Origin: Blastomussa wellsi
Taxonomy: Eukaryota; Cnidaria; Anthozoa; Scleractinia; Plerogyridae
Assembly (NCBI GenBank): GCA_947652115.1
Contig: OX393565.1
Span: forward strand, 23,315,938 to 23,379,937
Length of the DNA: 64,000 bases
Direction: 5' to 3'
In this document: piece by piece, positions 46,701-57,300 of the stretch
Numbering within the stretch: position 1 is the stretch's first letter
Layout: each line of letters starts with the position of its first letter
Notes under the pieces: generated by a model
Seen by the model: the letters and a program-made list of their open reading frames with translations, nothing else
Databases searched by the model: none
What the model was told of the DNA's origin: nothing
Made by a program: the position numbers and the translations under genes

Positions 46701-49700
46701 TTGAACTATTTGATCAGCAATGTATCATCAGACCAGCTGATCCCGACTCGTCCCCAGTCGTCTCTTATCAGAAAAAATAACAAGCGCGGGGAATGATGGG
46801 AAGGAATCCATCGTGTCTTTCTATTTTCTCACGACTGGGGACGAGTCAGCCAGCTGATCATCGATCAGCTGATCAGCGGGATAAATATGTACGTAAGAAA
46901 GTAATGAGGAGGTTGTTGAAGTTATGAAAATTATCATTATAATAAAATTACAATTATTTTACAAGTCCAGAACTCCAAACACAAAAATTCATGTATCACC
47001 CGACCTTATTGATACAATCACAGGAAATTTGCTAAAGGCAAAGAAAACTGTACCAACATTGCCAGAAAGTCATGTACAAGTATTTGTGAATACATCACCA
47101 AGGATGAGTACAATCCCTTCTGCAACAACGGTATCGATCCCGCTGACACGTCCAACTTGTTTGGTAAGGCTAAAGTAATATTTGTTTTCTTTTCAATGTT
47201 ACCCTGCTAGACTTTGACTTATCCCAACCTCTATGGCTTGATGGGAGGAGGGTCGGACTGATTGTTGGTTCTTTGGACCAAGAACGGTCTAAGTTCTAGC
47301 CCCCGTCGGGCAAATTGTGTTGTGTTCTTGGCAAGAATGAACTCTATTTTCTCAGGAATTTTTGGGTCAATCTGACAGACTACTGGAGAATAACCAGCGA
47401 AGGAATAGCACCCCATTCAAGGGGACTACCAATACTCCTAGCCGCTTTATGCTACAGAAACTAGAATTAAAGTGCCTATGAAGCGAATTTTTTTGTGTGT
47501 TTTGTTTTAAAATTTACTTTGTGAAATACGCGATTCCATAGTTTGAGACCTCTGAGATTAAAAGTAACGATTTTACAAGCCTTCAAAGTTGAGCATTTTG
47601 CCCTCCGTGACGTCACTTTGGTGTCAAACTTTTGTTTGAACGATCAAAGTTCCTTGTCAGCGAGGAGTGATTACGTGAGAAACATTAGGCTCGAGCAATT
47701 AAGAAATGGGCGGTTTTTCAGAAAGATCCAACAATCCCGAGGAAATAGAAAGTGAGAACGATTGTGAGAAGGATTTTGGGCACCCAATTGACGTCAGAGT
47801 TTGTTGTTACGTCGTATTTTGACCGCGCCATTCAAATACCATTTTTGAGGGCAGAATGGCTCAACGTCGGGTTTATGAAAGCGTTACTTTTAACGCCAGG
47901 CGTCTTAAACTCTGGAATCGCGTATTCACAAGGTAAATTTTAAAACTAAATACAAATCCAATTCACTTCATAGGCACTTTAAGCGCCGACAGCTATGAAT
48001 CAGTTGGTAGTTACTTCTGTGGAATGCTGTGATTGTTTTGCCATTTTACACGATTGAAATAGAACCATAAAGAGAGAACTATGGGAAACTCTACATATTT
48101 AAAGTGGCTCACAATTTTTTTTAACTTCCCAATACATTCAAGCTCTAATACCTTGTTGGGTCAGTGCTACCGCTCTTTATCAGTTGGTGTTACAATAATG
48201 GTGTCAAATAAAAGCTCAATCATTGGTAAACAAGTTGTGATAACTGTCGTGATATTCCTGGTTACCATAGCAACACTATGACATGTTAAAAGTATCCTTA
48301 ATTTAAGCTTTAAGGGATTTTAACTCAAAAACGAGCTCGGTAATCCCCATTTTTTTTATAACTGAGCTTTAATCAGCATACTAAGGTGAAACTTTTGCAA
48401 AGTTAAAAATCCTAGTAGCGGTTTCAAAGGCATGTTAAATTTTCAAAAAGTCAAGGTGGCTCTAAAATCACTCCCAGCATTCCTTTTAAATGCGCAAAAA
48501 GTCGTATCTTGGCCAATAGTTAAACTATCATAATTTCAGGTTTATACAAGGTTTTTCTAACAAAAAAGCAAGCGACACCAAACCAGTGAAGGGGAGATTA
48601 AAAATTGACATGTCGCCCGGCAGCCATGCATATAGGATAAACATTTTATAATATAATGTATTTATCTCGGTGCCAATCTATTTTTCTCACTCACGTTCGT
48701 CTTTCCGATTGGAAAGCGTGCCCGTTTTAAATTTTACCCACACATTTTTACGTCCTGCCTTCAAACATAAGTATTTTGCAGCGAGGAATAGATTTGTTGG
48801 GCTCCCTGTTGATTAACTTGTAATTGAAAATTGTCTTTGTCCAACTTTGAGTTGAAGTCACCGCTTCATTCTCATCCCCCCCCCCCTACCCCTAATAATT
48901 AGGTTTCTATTCAAATCCATACTGTTTTTGTCCAGATTGTGTTTATTCTCTTGGATGTTCCAACAAAGTTGTTTACGAGAATGCGATCAAGTGTGAGAAG
49001 TCGAGTTTCGAAGACTTTGCTAAAAGCTCAGGGCCAGACTGCAGGTAAGAAAATATATGGAGTGTATGTACATGATCTACTACAGAATTATATATGCCTT
49101 TTGAAGATCATAGGGCCTTCGACTTGAGGTGGAATTTGCGAGAGCTTAATAATCGATTTGAGGGGGAGCGAGTTAGCATGAATTTCATATCATAAATCAG
49201 CTTTTAAATGTGATAGAATGTAAATGCGCTGGATAGATTGGGTGAAAAGTTACGTTAGAAGAGCCAGTGCTAACAAGATTGACTAGGAGTTTGTAACCTT
49301 CTATATACGGGTGTGTGTTCTTTCTTCTACAATCCCAGATATATAACTTACCGATTAATATGACTAGGAGTAATATACTACGGAAAACATAGCTTAAATC
49401 TGCGGATTGTATATTTACTGATGGTGTCGAAAATTACTAACTGAAAATATATCTATATATTGTCCACAGTGCTGTGATAAACAAGAATAAAGAATGCTTA
49501 AGACAGAACTTGGTAAGCCGATGTTCTGCCATGAAAAAGGAAGAAGGCATTTTCGAGGACGTCGTAGCGACCCTTCGTTCGACTCTGATGACTCAGCAAT
49601 TCTTTTGTGATAAGGTTCCGTTGAAGTTCGCTTCGCTCCATAGAACTGTCAAAACAGCCGATTGCAAGCCGAATTTCTTTACGGATGTGGAAGCTAAGTG

Positions 49701-52007
49701 TGCTGAGCCCTTCAGAAAAATATACGTGAAGGCAACAGAGAAGAAATCAGCAGAAGTTTGCAAGTGAGTGCACATATGAATACTAGTATCAAATGCAAGG
49801 GACGACTTTAGTTTAAAGTGTGCAAGTTTAAAGGCTGCAATAGGCACCTTCTGACCGGATACGCGTATGACTGTCGTATTTCAGTCCCAGAGCCCTCACT
49901 CCTATCTTTTGCTGACCAGTCGGAAACGAGACTATTGGCATGGGATTGGTTTAATTGGTTTAATTTGGTTTGAGAAAATTCGTCCTTGTTCTTGATCCCG
50001 TACTCGTACTCCAGTTTGAAGGTCCCTATATTTTAATGACTGGGACAATCAGATTTTAAAGCTGGAGTTCAGTTTCGTATTTTCTTCAAAACATTTTCGT
50101 TTTGGACGAATCAAAGCCGTACACACAGGCGTTTTCGCGGCGAAAGCAATTTAATTTGGGACAGTACTGATAAGGGACGGAATATTTTTTTCTCGCCAAC
50201 AATTTGAAATTCATGAGTTCAGAGGGGCTGGGGGACGGGATGGTACTATCATGAACAAACCCTCAAAGCGTCAGGGCATATACATCAATAGAACCCTAGG
50301 ATTCGTAAAACCTACTATACCATATACTAGAGAATTGCATGTGCATTCCATATCTGGGATTTTATCATGAGTTACACTGGCAGAAACCTTTTAGGTCAAA
50401 TGGAGAGAAGTACTTGGTCATGGTTTTAAGCTCACTTACACCAAAAAATCGGCATGGATTATATTTTGCACGCAATTCATGACTAATGACGGTAACGAAT
50501 GTGTGGCAAATTTCGCCCGAAATATTCCTGTTGGCATTTTACAGCTTGTTAGATTTTGATTTTACAAAAGCTTGAAAATTTTGAAAGTTTTGGTTACCTC
50601 GTAATATTGGTGGTTTTCACTAGTCACGCAATCAAAAACTAAATTCGAAAAAATAAGCTACAGAAGCTAAGAACTTTAGATAGTGTAGATTATAAATAAA
50701 TAAACAATTTCTCCAAGTCTCAGGTATGTGCGGTGCGCCGCTCGCGAGTTATTTGCCGAAACGTTACACGCAAATTTACAAAGCTTAGTATGGAGACGCC
50801 ATATTTGTGTCCTTCCGAGGGACACAAATATGGCCACCGTGAGGCACGCGAAACCATCTGGAATTCAGTTTTGCTATGATAGCGACTACTGTTGGCTCTT
50901 GGGCTATTCTACGTCCACATAAACACCACTTATTATTATCTGAAATGTTATAACTTCTCAAAATCGAAAGGATAGGCTTTTTCTGAACAAAATAGCTTTG
51001 TCGCGGCACTCAGGTTGATGTCACATACGCGAATAACTCAAATATTCAAGATGCTCTGTTTATAAAACGAAGGACACTATCGAGCTGAAAATTTGCGAAA
51101 AGATATATTTTTAGTTCACCTTACACCTAGTAGCAACGAAAACGTAGTAGGCCTAGCGAATTTTGATTTCAGAATTTTATGACGTCACATGAAAACCAAG
51201 AATACGCCATGTGCCGCGTCATTTTCATGGTCTAGACTCTATCGAACGTGGGCCTTATTCGCGTGGCAGCCATATTGGCCATAGACAATAGATTTCGTAC
51301 CCCAAGCCTCGAGTTGAAATGTGTGGCAACGAGTTCCTGGGTAGCAAAACAAACATTTTCAATCCCTCGGGACTCAACATGGCCGCCGTGTTTTTAAGGC
51401 CCATTGCTCGCGTCCGGTTGCAAAGAGAGCACAATAATTTTCTCAGGTATTTAATAACTGAGCTACTACGCCCGCTCTCAATGGTTGATAGGTGTGTTTA
51501 GATGAGAGTATGCAATAGAGGACACAGTAAGCCGTATTTACATAGCTTCATCTGAACACTCGGAAGTTATGCAAACCATCGACTACGTCTCGAGTTTGCC
51601 TCGAATTCTCCACACCCCCCTGGTGTTTAGATCAACACGACAAAAAGTCCTCTATTGCTTAAGTGTATCATCGCGCGAGCACGCGGCAATTTTCCCACTT
51701 TTTGTATAGGGTATCTCCACGCAAATGTCCTTACTTAGGTTGCCATTTAGTTTCTTTTATATATACGGTAATGGTGGATATGCTCTTTGTTTCCAGTGCC
51801 TTTGCTGAAGCTAAAAAGTGTCTTAACAAAGCCCAAGAAGACAGCTGTATGTTCGATGTAAGCACCCGACAGGCAGCCATGTTTGACGAGTACAATCCAT
51901 TCTGTGAAAGTGGAAAAGATCCGCAGAAAAGTGGAGCGAGCTTTGTACAGGCAACAACACTACTACTGTCTATTTCCAGCATGGTGGTGCGTTTTTTTGT
52001 GCATTGA
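43798..52007 (+). CDS. gene P1: secreted, probably GPI-anchored protein with two 12-cysteine modules (7 exons)
   Basis: Exons: 43798-43840 signal, 44881-45007 A, 45802-46074 B, 47024-47163 C, 48936-49044 D, 49470-49763 E, 51797-52007 F. Phases 1,2,2,1,2,2 match gene M; total 1197 nt, 398 aa. The signal MGNAVLRSCLVFFVVLVGHV spans exons 1-2. Module 1 (about 15-194) has C-x11-C-QRIMMLNL-x8-C, C-x7-C, LLYHCG, C-x10-C and KENC..IARKSC, ending in YNPFC. Module 2 (about 195-375) has C-x11-C-x15-C, C-x8-C, a C..NFFTDVEAKCAEPFR step, then AEAKKCLNKAQEDSC and YNPFC. The tail is short and hydrophobic (VQATTLLLSISSMVV), consistent with a GPI signal. Best likeness is to P2, same exon order and length. Function unknown. 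The exon A donor is GTTTGA, weaker than the rest. Confidence 0.83.
44220..44468. repeat. long inverted repeat with ~95-base arms
   Basis: Left arm from GAACGAAGATAAAACGCAAG, right arm its complement ending near 44468; the inner arms read GGAAGGCACGGCG..TTCGTTCTTCAGGG (44287-44316) against 44382-44409. Loop about 65 bases. The right arm carries CTGAAGA (44384-44390) and GAAA (44409-44412). It is in intron 1 of gene P1. Confidence 0.8.
45427..45640 (+). mobile_element. tRNA-derived SINE (plus strand)
   Basis: tRNA-like head with A box TGGCCGAATGG (45434-45444) and B box GGTTCGAGTCT (45482-45492), followed by a tail shared with 41880-42095 (TTGTGTTAGGCAAGACACTT, TACTCTCACAGT). The head is not a functional tRNA: it runs straight into the SINE body. 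It lies in the A-B intron of gene P1. Right boundary uncertain. Confidence 0.8.
46733..46860. repeat. short inverted-repeat element
   Basis: GACTCGTCCCCAGTCGT (46745-46761) and its exact complement (46831-46847), each with a CAGCTGATC stretch outside. MITE-like size. In the B-C intron of gene P1. Confidence 0.7.
47210..47450 (+). mobile_element. diverged SINE-like sequence
   Basis: Contains TTGTGTTGTGTTCTTGGCAAG, the same body motif as the two SINEs at 41880 and 45427, but with no intact A and B boxes. It also shares a dotted CCAGCGAAGGAATAGCACCCC end. Probably an old or related copy. Confidence 0.4.
47467..47982. mobile_element. piggyBac-like MITE bounded by TTAA
   Basis: Left TTAA-AGTGCCTATGAAG and right CTTCATAGGCACT-TTAA. 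The TIRs stay alike for about 80 bases (to GCGATTCCA). TTAA at both borders is the signature target duplication of piggyBac transposons. No transposase frame inside. In the C-D intron of gene P1. Confidence 0.75.
48100..48540. repeat. dispersed repeat shared with 3560-3860
   Basis: Shares CTCTTTATCAGTTG, GGTTACCATAG and AACGAGCTCGGT in the same order with 3560-3860. Family and ends unknown. Confidence 0.55.
50607..51200. mobile_element. MITE of the GGTTTTCACGTCAC family, copy 2
   Basis: Left end TTGGTGGTTTTCAC..GTCACGC, right end GACGTCACATGAAAACCAAG, an inverted pair. The middle holds a perfect palindrome around GTGTCC..GGACAC (near 50808-50826) flanked by GGAGACGCCAT. Same layout as 52310-52935 and about 16620-17190. 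In the E-F intron of gene P1. Confidence 0.75.
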
Positions 52008-52183
52008 CGACAACACTCACTTCAGCCTACTATTTCAGTGAAAGACTAACGGTAATAGAAATCAGTACACAAAGCCCTCTGCACGTAAGGTATGAGGAGA
52101 ATGTTCAGTGCTTGCCCAAGTTCAAAGCATGTTATGGAATTCAACACATACGTTTGCGTGTACTTTAATTTGAAAAAAAATTA

Positions 52184-52189
52184 AATAAA
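52184..52189 (+). promoter_or_regulatory. candidate poly(A) signal of gene P1
   Basis: AATAAA about 180 bases after the P1 stop, a typical distance for an animal 3'UTR. No experimental support. Confidence 0.4.
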
Positions 52190-52309
52190 ATGAAGTTCCC
52201 TTTTGTAGTTTTCTTATAAAATTTACAAGATCTTCATTTTCTTCAACAGTGGGTGATGTGTCATTGTTTAAAACAGCATCGACTTATGTACCAACAGCTT
52301 CCTTTAGTA

Positions 52310-52935
52310 TTGGTGGTTTTCACGTCACGCAAGTTTTACGCACGCAAGAAATAAAATCGCTTATTTACCATTCAATAAATTGAGTCAAGAAATTGAAATA
52401 TCGTAGAAGGGTAATAAATAAACAACGTGCCAAAGTTTCGGGGATGTACGATATTCCGAACTCGAGTTATTCGGCGAAGTGTATCACTGAAAATTATAGT
52501 GTTTAGTATGGGGACGCCATTTTGGAGCCCCTCTGAGGGACTCCAACATGGCGGCCGGAAACCAGTGGAAACATCTGGAGTTTACCTTGGCTCTCTCAAA
52601 AACGTGTCTTCTCGTTCTTAAGCTTGAAAACATTCCCCTAGACACTTCCCTCAACATATCGGTTTGAACTCGAACTCGAAACCTCAGGTTCGAACCTCAG
52701 AACTCGCAAACATAAGGCAAATCGATATTTTCGCGCACGTAACATGTTACCCAGAAACAATGCCAAAGTCACGCATTGTGAAAAATCTGAAATTCAAACT
52801 GTTCTATATTCAAAACAAAGCCGTCGACGAGCTGAAAACAAGCCAGCAGATATATGTTTAAAAATGACTTTTACCTGATGCAGTTGAAAACTCAAATTTT
52901 TTAATTTTTTTTTCTGACGTCACGTGAAAACCAAG
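52310..52935. mobile_element. MITE of the GGTTTTCACGTCAC family, copy 3
   Basis: Left TTGGTGGTTTTCACGTCACG, right GACGTCACGTGAAAACCAAG. The middle palindrome reads GAGCCCCTCTGAGGGACTC between GGGGACGCCAT and ATGGCGGCC. It lies in the P1-P2 spacer, about 1.1 kb from copy 2. Confidence 0.78.
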
Positions 52936-53159
52936 CATATGCTTAAAAAGGGTCGGCCACTACCTTTCGGAAGGAGACATGTCATTGGTCCTGAAACAAA
53001 AGATAACTCGTCAGAACAATGTCTCTAGCCCCCAAAAACCTTTGAATGCAGGGAGCCACAGAACGCAAAGTAATAGTCAGTAGTTCTTGTTGCCGGATCT
53101 CTTTGTAGAGATGCTCATACCAGACGTCACGTGCACTGTAACGTGTATAAAAAGCAGTT

Positions 53160-53305
53160 AAAACTACAAGGTTGGCACTATTGCAAAGGACAATTTTAAT
53201 GGGCCAATATTTCGACTAGTGCAACTGGCAGCACTGGCCCTGAAGAAGTCGAAATATTGGCCCATTGAAAGTGACTTTTGCTGTAGTGCCAGCCTTGCAG
53301 ATTTG
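53160..53305. repeat. inverted repeat with CTGAAGA...GAAATATTGG
   Basis: Arms start CAAGGTTGGCACTA and end TAGTGCCAGCCTTG; inner arms AATGGGCCAATATTTCGACT and its complement. The right arm has CTGAAGA at 53240-53246 and GAAA at 53251-53254. In the P1-P2 spacer. Confidence 0.7.
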
Positions 53306-53706
53306 ATTGCTTACGTAAGTGGAATGAAAGTGACTGTTTTCATTGAGCAGTATAGCGGTGCGTGACTGATTTGCAATGTTGACTTGTACCGTAATTTGAG
53401 TGAAGCGCTTGCTGGAGTGTTCTATTATGGCGTTGCGATGGTGATTAATTTAATTTTTCCGCAACCGCGTCGGTGTAATCGTAGCTGACGTACGGGGAGC
53501 TACATAACGCAGTTTCAGAAAGTCAGCATGCAAATATTATAAAACAAGAGGGATCTTATTTTTAGAGCCACCTTGGCAAGTGGAGTGTCGAACTCGAAGG
53601 GCTAACGACGAAGGGCTAACGCTCGAAACGTCAGCTCTTGAATCTCTTTACGGTGGCCAATTGACATTATCAACCCAGTTGATAAAACCAAGTTATATTG
53701 TTATAC

Positions 53707-53749
<43 letters not shown>

Positions 53750-54328
53750 TCTAATAAAGATTGTAAGCCAAGCTAAGCTTCACGGTGAACACTCAAATGT
53801 GCGGCTGCTTCACTCCAAAATGTACGGTACCTTACCAACTTTAGTTTCTTTTGCATCTGCTGAAGAAGAACCAAACCTGCTCGGCCGGCCATGAAATGCT
53901 TTCATGCGATTAATCTCACTATCGGCCCACATTCAGATCATATTTTTGTTTTCTTTTATTTACAAACAACGCAATCTTGATATCTCTGCCGGAAAAGTTA
54001 ACTAAGACAAATGTCTTTATAACTATATTACCTTGATAGACACGAGAAACGATCGATGTCTTGCCTTGATCGATTGTAAGCTTTTATCTCGTAGCGCTTT
54101 CAGCGGTGAAGTTTCTAGAAGGCCTCCCGTAATTATGGAAATTTTTCTCCTTTTTTACTCCATCTTTTTCAAAACAAATTTGCATACATGCCTCTTCGCA
54201 TCATAAACAACGTCAGTTTTAACTAACATAAATAAATATTATTACTAATAATATCCGTATAACGATTAAGACTGAAGTTCGAACCAAATAACAAGTTGCG
54301 ATCATATAGCTCTTTTATCATCTGCAAT

Positions 54329-57300
54329 ATGAAAAGGGTCTTTAAGCTGACTGCGCTGGTGATTTCAATCACAGGTGAGTTTATAATTCATCAGATATTT
54401 CAGCAAATAATCAATTGAAAATTGCGAACGACTACAGAATACGTCGAAGAAAAGCGAGCTGACATGCTTGCTAGCTAAATGATTAACATTAAAAATACAG
54501 ACTATTCCTCTTTGAACAGAATGAAGTTTATTATTTGCTTTGTCGAGTAGGTGTAGTGGCTTCACATGCAAAAGTCGACTGACAGCAATGGACGGAGGTA
54601 GTTTTTGTGATTCCTCCTTTGACAATGCTCCACGTAAATTTCGAGGTATTCTGCAGTCAGATCTGAAATCACTGTCGTTAGAGTAGTATGATTTTCATAT
54701 TGATTCCTATTAAAGTTTTACGTGTGAAAGCTATGGTATTCCGAGTTTGCAATAACACTTAATATTAATTCTTTTCCGTGCGTATCCGCACACATGACCG
54801 CATTTGACAATACATTAACAAATCAAAATATTTTAGAAGAGCGTTCATTCAAAATAAGTTGATGTTATCTAGTAATTGTAGTCTAGATGTAAATTATCAC
54901 TCAATACTTATTTGATTCCAAACGGACAGCGGAAAACACCTCTGCAACGCTCAATGCGCTTCATAGCACACATCAAATCTTCGAAGCTGGACCATTCATA
55001 TCAAACTCTCCTTTTCGTTCTTCAACCTTCACTTGCCAGTGTAGCCTGCGTGGCAGGCGTCAGAAGGGGAGGGAGTATTGTCAGTGGTCAGGTTGAGATC
55101 TTTTAAAATATTTTCTCCGTCAAATAAAAAGTTTATAAAGTACCTTCATGAGTGTAAATTTTGGGCCATTATAAGGTCTGTTGGCTGTTAAGACATCCAT
55201 AGGCCTGTTATGTCGTTAATCAGCGAAGACTCTCACACTTTTACTCACATATACACTGTCTATCATATTATATCAGCAGGTAGCGGTGGCTAATCTAGGT
55301 GGTCCAGTCTTATATCAACAATAATATTTGTCATTGTTAATAGTTATATTTATAACTATAATGATAGTAATAATAATAATGGCGACAACCACGAAGGCGA
55401 CCAGCACCACCACGATAATGATGATAACATCGATAAGCAAACTTTATATATTTAAAGATGTTTTTAAAAAACGAGTATAACGTTTAAGCATGTATTTTAA
55501 ATATTTTCTGTTAACGAAACCGCATTGGACGTTGGATATAATTATTATATATTTTTAATTTACTCTTGCCAGCTGTTCTGTTACGAAGTCCTACTAGTGC
55601 TATTGAAATTGGATCTTGTTCCTTAACGCACTTCATATTTGGTGGGAAAGATTGCCAGCGGACAATGATGATCAACTTGAAAAGAGATCCTAAAATAACG
55701 TGCAGGTATTTGTTGTTTTTGCTGCTGCTGTTCTTGTTCGTCTTCTTCTTGATGCGATTTTTTTTAATTGTTTTGCATTTCTCTCTCGGTTAAGAACCTT
55801 CCTCCATTTAGGGCATTATAGCAGTACAACCTATCTTTGCTGACAAAAATATTGTAAAGGATCCGGAATTTCAAGCCTGTCGATCGCGATGGGATTATTA
55901 AATATGAACAGCATGCACATAAAAAACTGTTCTTTTTCAATAAAAAATGGGATGGCTTTGGAACCGCCTTAAATTCGCTTAAAAAGTTGTTGAAACTTGT
56001 TTTTCTTTTAGTGATGAATACATCAAACTCAAAGATTGCATTACAAGACACGTGACTAGTTGCGTAGAAAATGATCCTCTTTTGGAAGGCATGGCTGGCC
56101 AGATCACCAAGCTGCTGTTATTGCAGGCATACAACTGTGGCCACGAACGTGTAGACACTAGTGATATCAGCTTGTTTTTATGGAGGGTTACTAAGTGCAA
56201 ACCAGAACGCCTGGAGAAGACTTTTGAGTGCTGGAAAGCCTTGAACTCAAGCTTCGTGTCCGACAGGGACGACACGACGCCCAGGCTTTGCGGGTAATAA
56301 TTACTTATTAATTTGTTTCTAAATATTCGTCAATCTGTATTTTTCCAACCAACCCATTAGTTGAGTTGATTCCTTTCTTTAATAACGATCTAACTAATAT
56401 TTTTGATGCACATATAGTATCACAGTTCCAAATGCTTGGTCTAGGTATTTCTGAGCTCGGTGATTGAGGCCGACAGGCCATGTTGCCTTTCACAGCGGTC
56501 ACACGTGGAATTTCCCGCTAAATATGGCTCATACAAACGTCTCAAATAATTTTTGAAACCCTTCGCTTTTAATACAGCCGCTGAAGATTTAAGCCTTTTT
56601 ATACTCCGTGTATGCACAGGGATACAATAGACATCACTACGAGGCATGAACTTTCTGAGCAAGAGCGTAACCAGGGGTGCCTGGGATGCCCGTGACCCCT
56701 CCCCCCCCCACCCCCCTTGTGATACTTTTGCAAAACAACAAGCAAAACAGTGTGAACAAGCAAAACAGTGTGGATGTCGAAATGAAAATCTGGTGCCGGA
56801 GTACCCTGGGTGTGAACCTCCCACCCCCCCTACCCCCCCCCTCCTTGAAAGAAGGGTGAGAAACATTAATGATAAAAAATACAAAAGGAAAGGGGAGAAA
56901 AAGGAAAATGACAGTTTTCAGAACCCATTGCAGAGTCTGAAATTAATTACATTAAAAATCCATTACACCTCGACTGAAGAGGCAGGATCGATGTGTATTA
57001 TACGTACTAGAACTGTGAATTTGTGGGAGGCTAAGCCACCAAACCGATCACGTGGTGTCTGGAAGACCCGTGCGTTTGGGTGGACCCAGCCAATTTTGCA
57101 AATCCGCCATAATTGCCCAGCGAAAGTGACTTAAGTACCACTTTTAAACAGTCCGTACCATTCATGACATGTGTTTGTTTTGTTATTTTTACATTATATC
57201 CACTCAAGCAACCGCGATAAACGTGTAAATAGGCTTTTATTCTTGCCTGTGGAAAGTGATAATTCAATATTTTGTTTATTTTCTGTTTAAGAACCTACGC

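Noticed and set aside
56441..57134. Overlapping frames of 147 and 162 codons on opposite strands
   Set aside because: Both read through C-rich low-complexity intron sequence between exons B and C of gene P2, with no cysteine module or domain.
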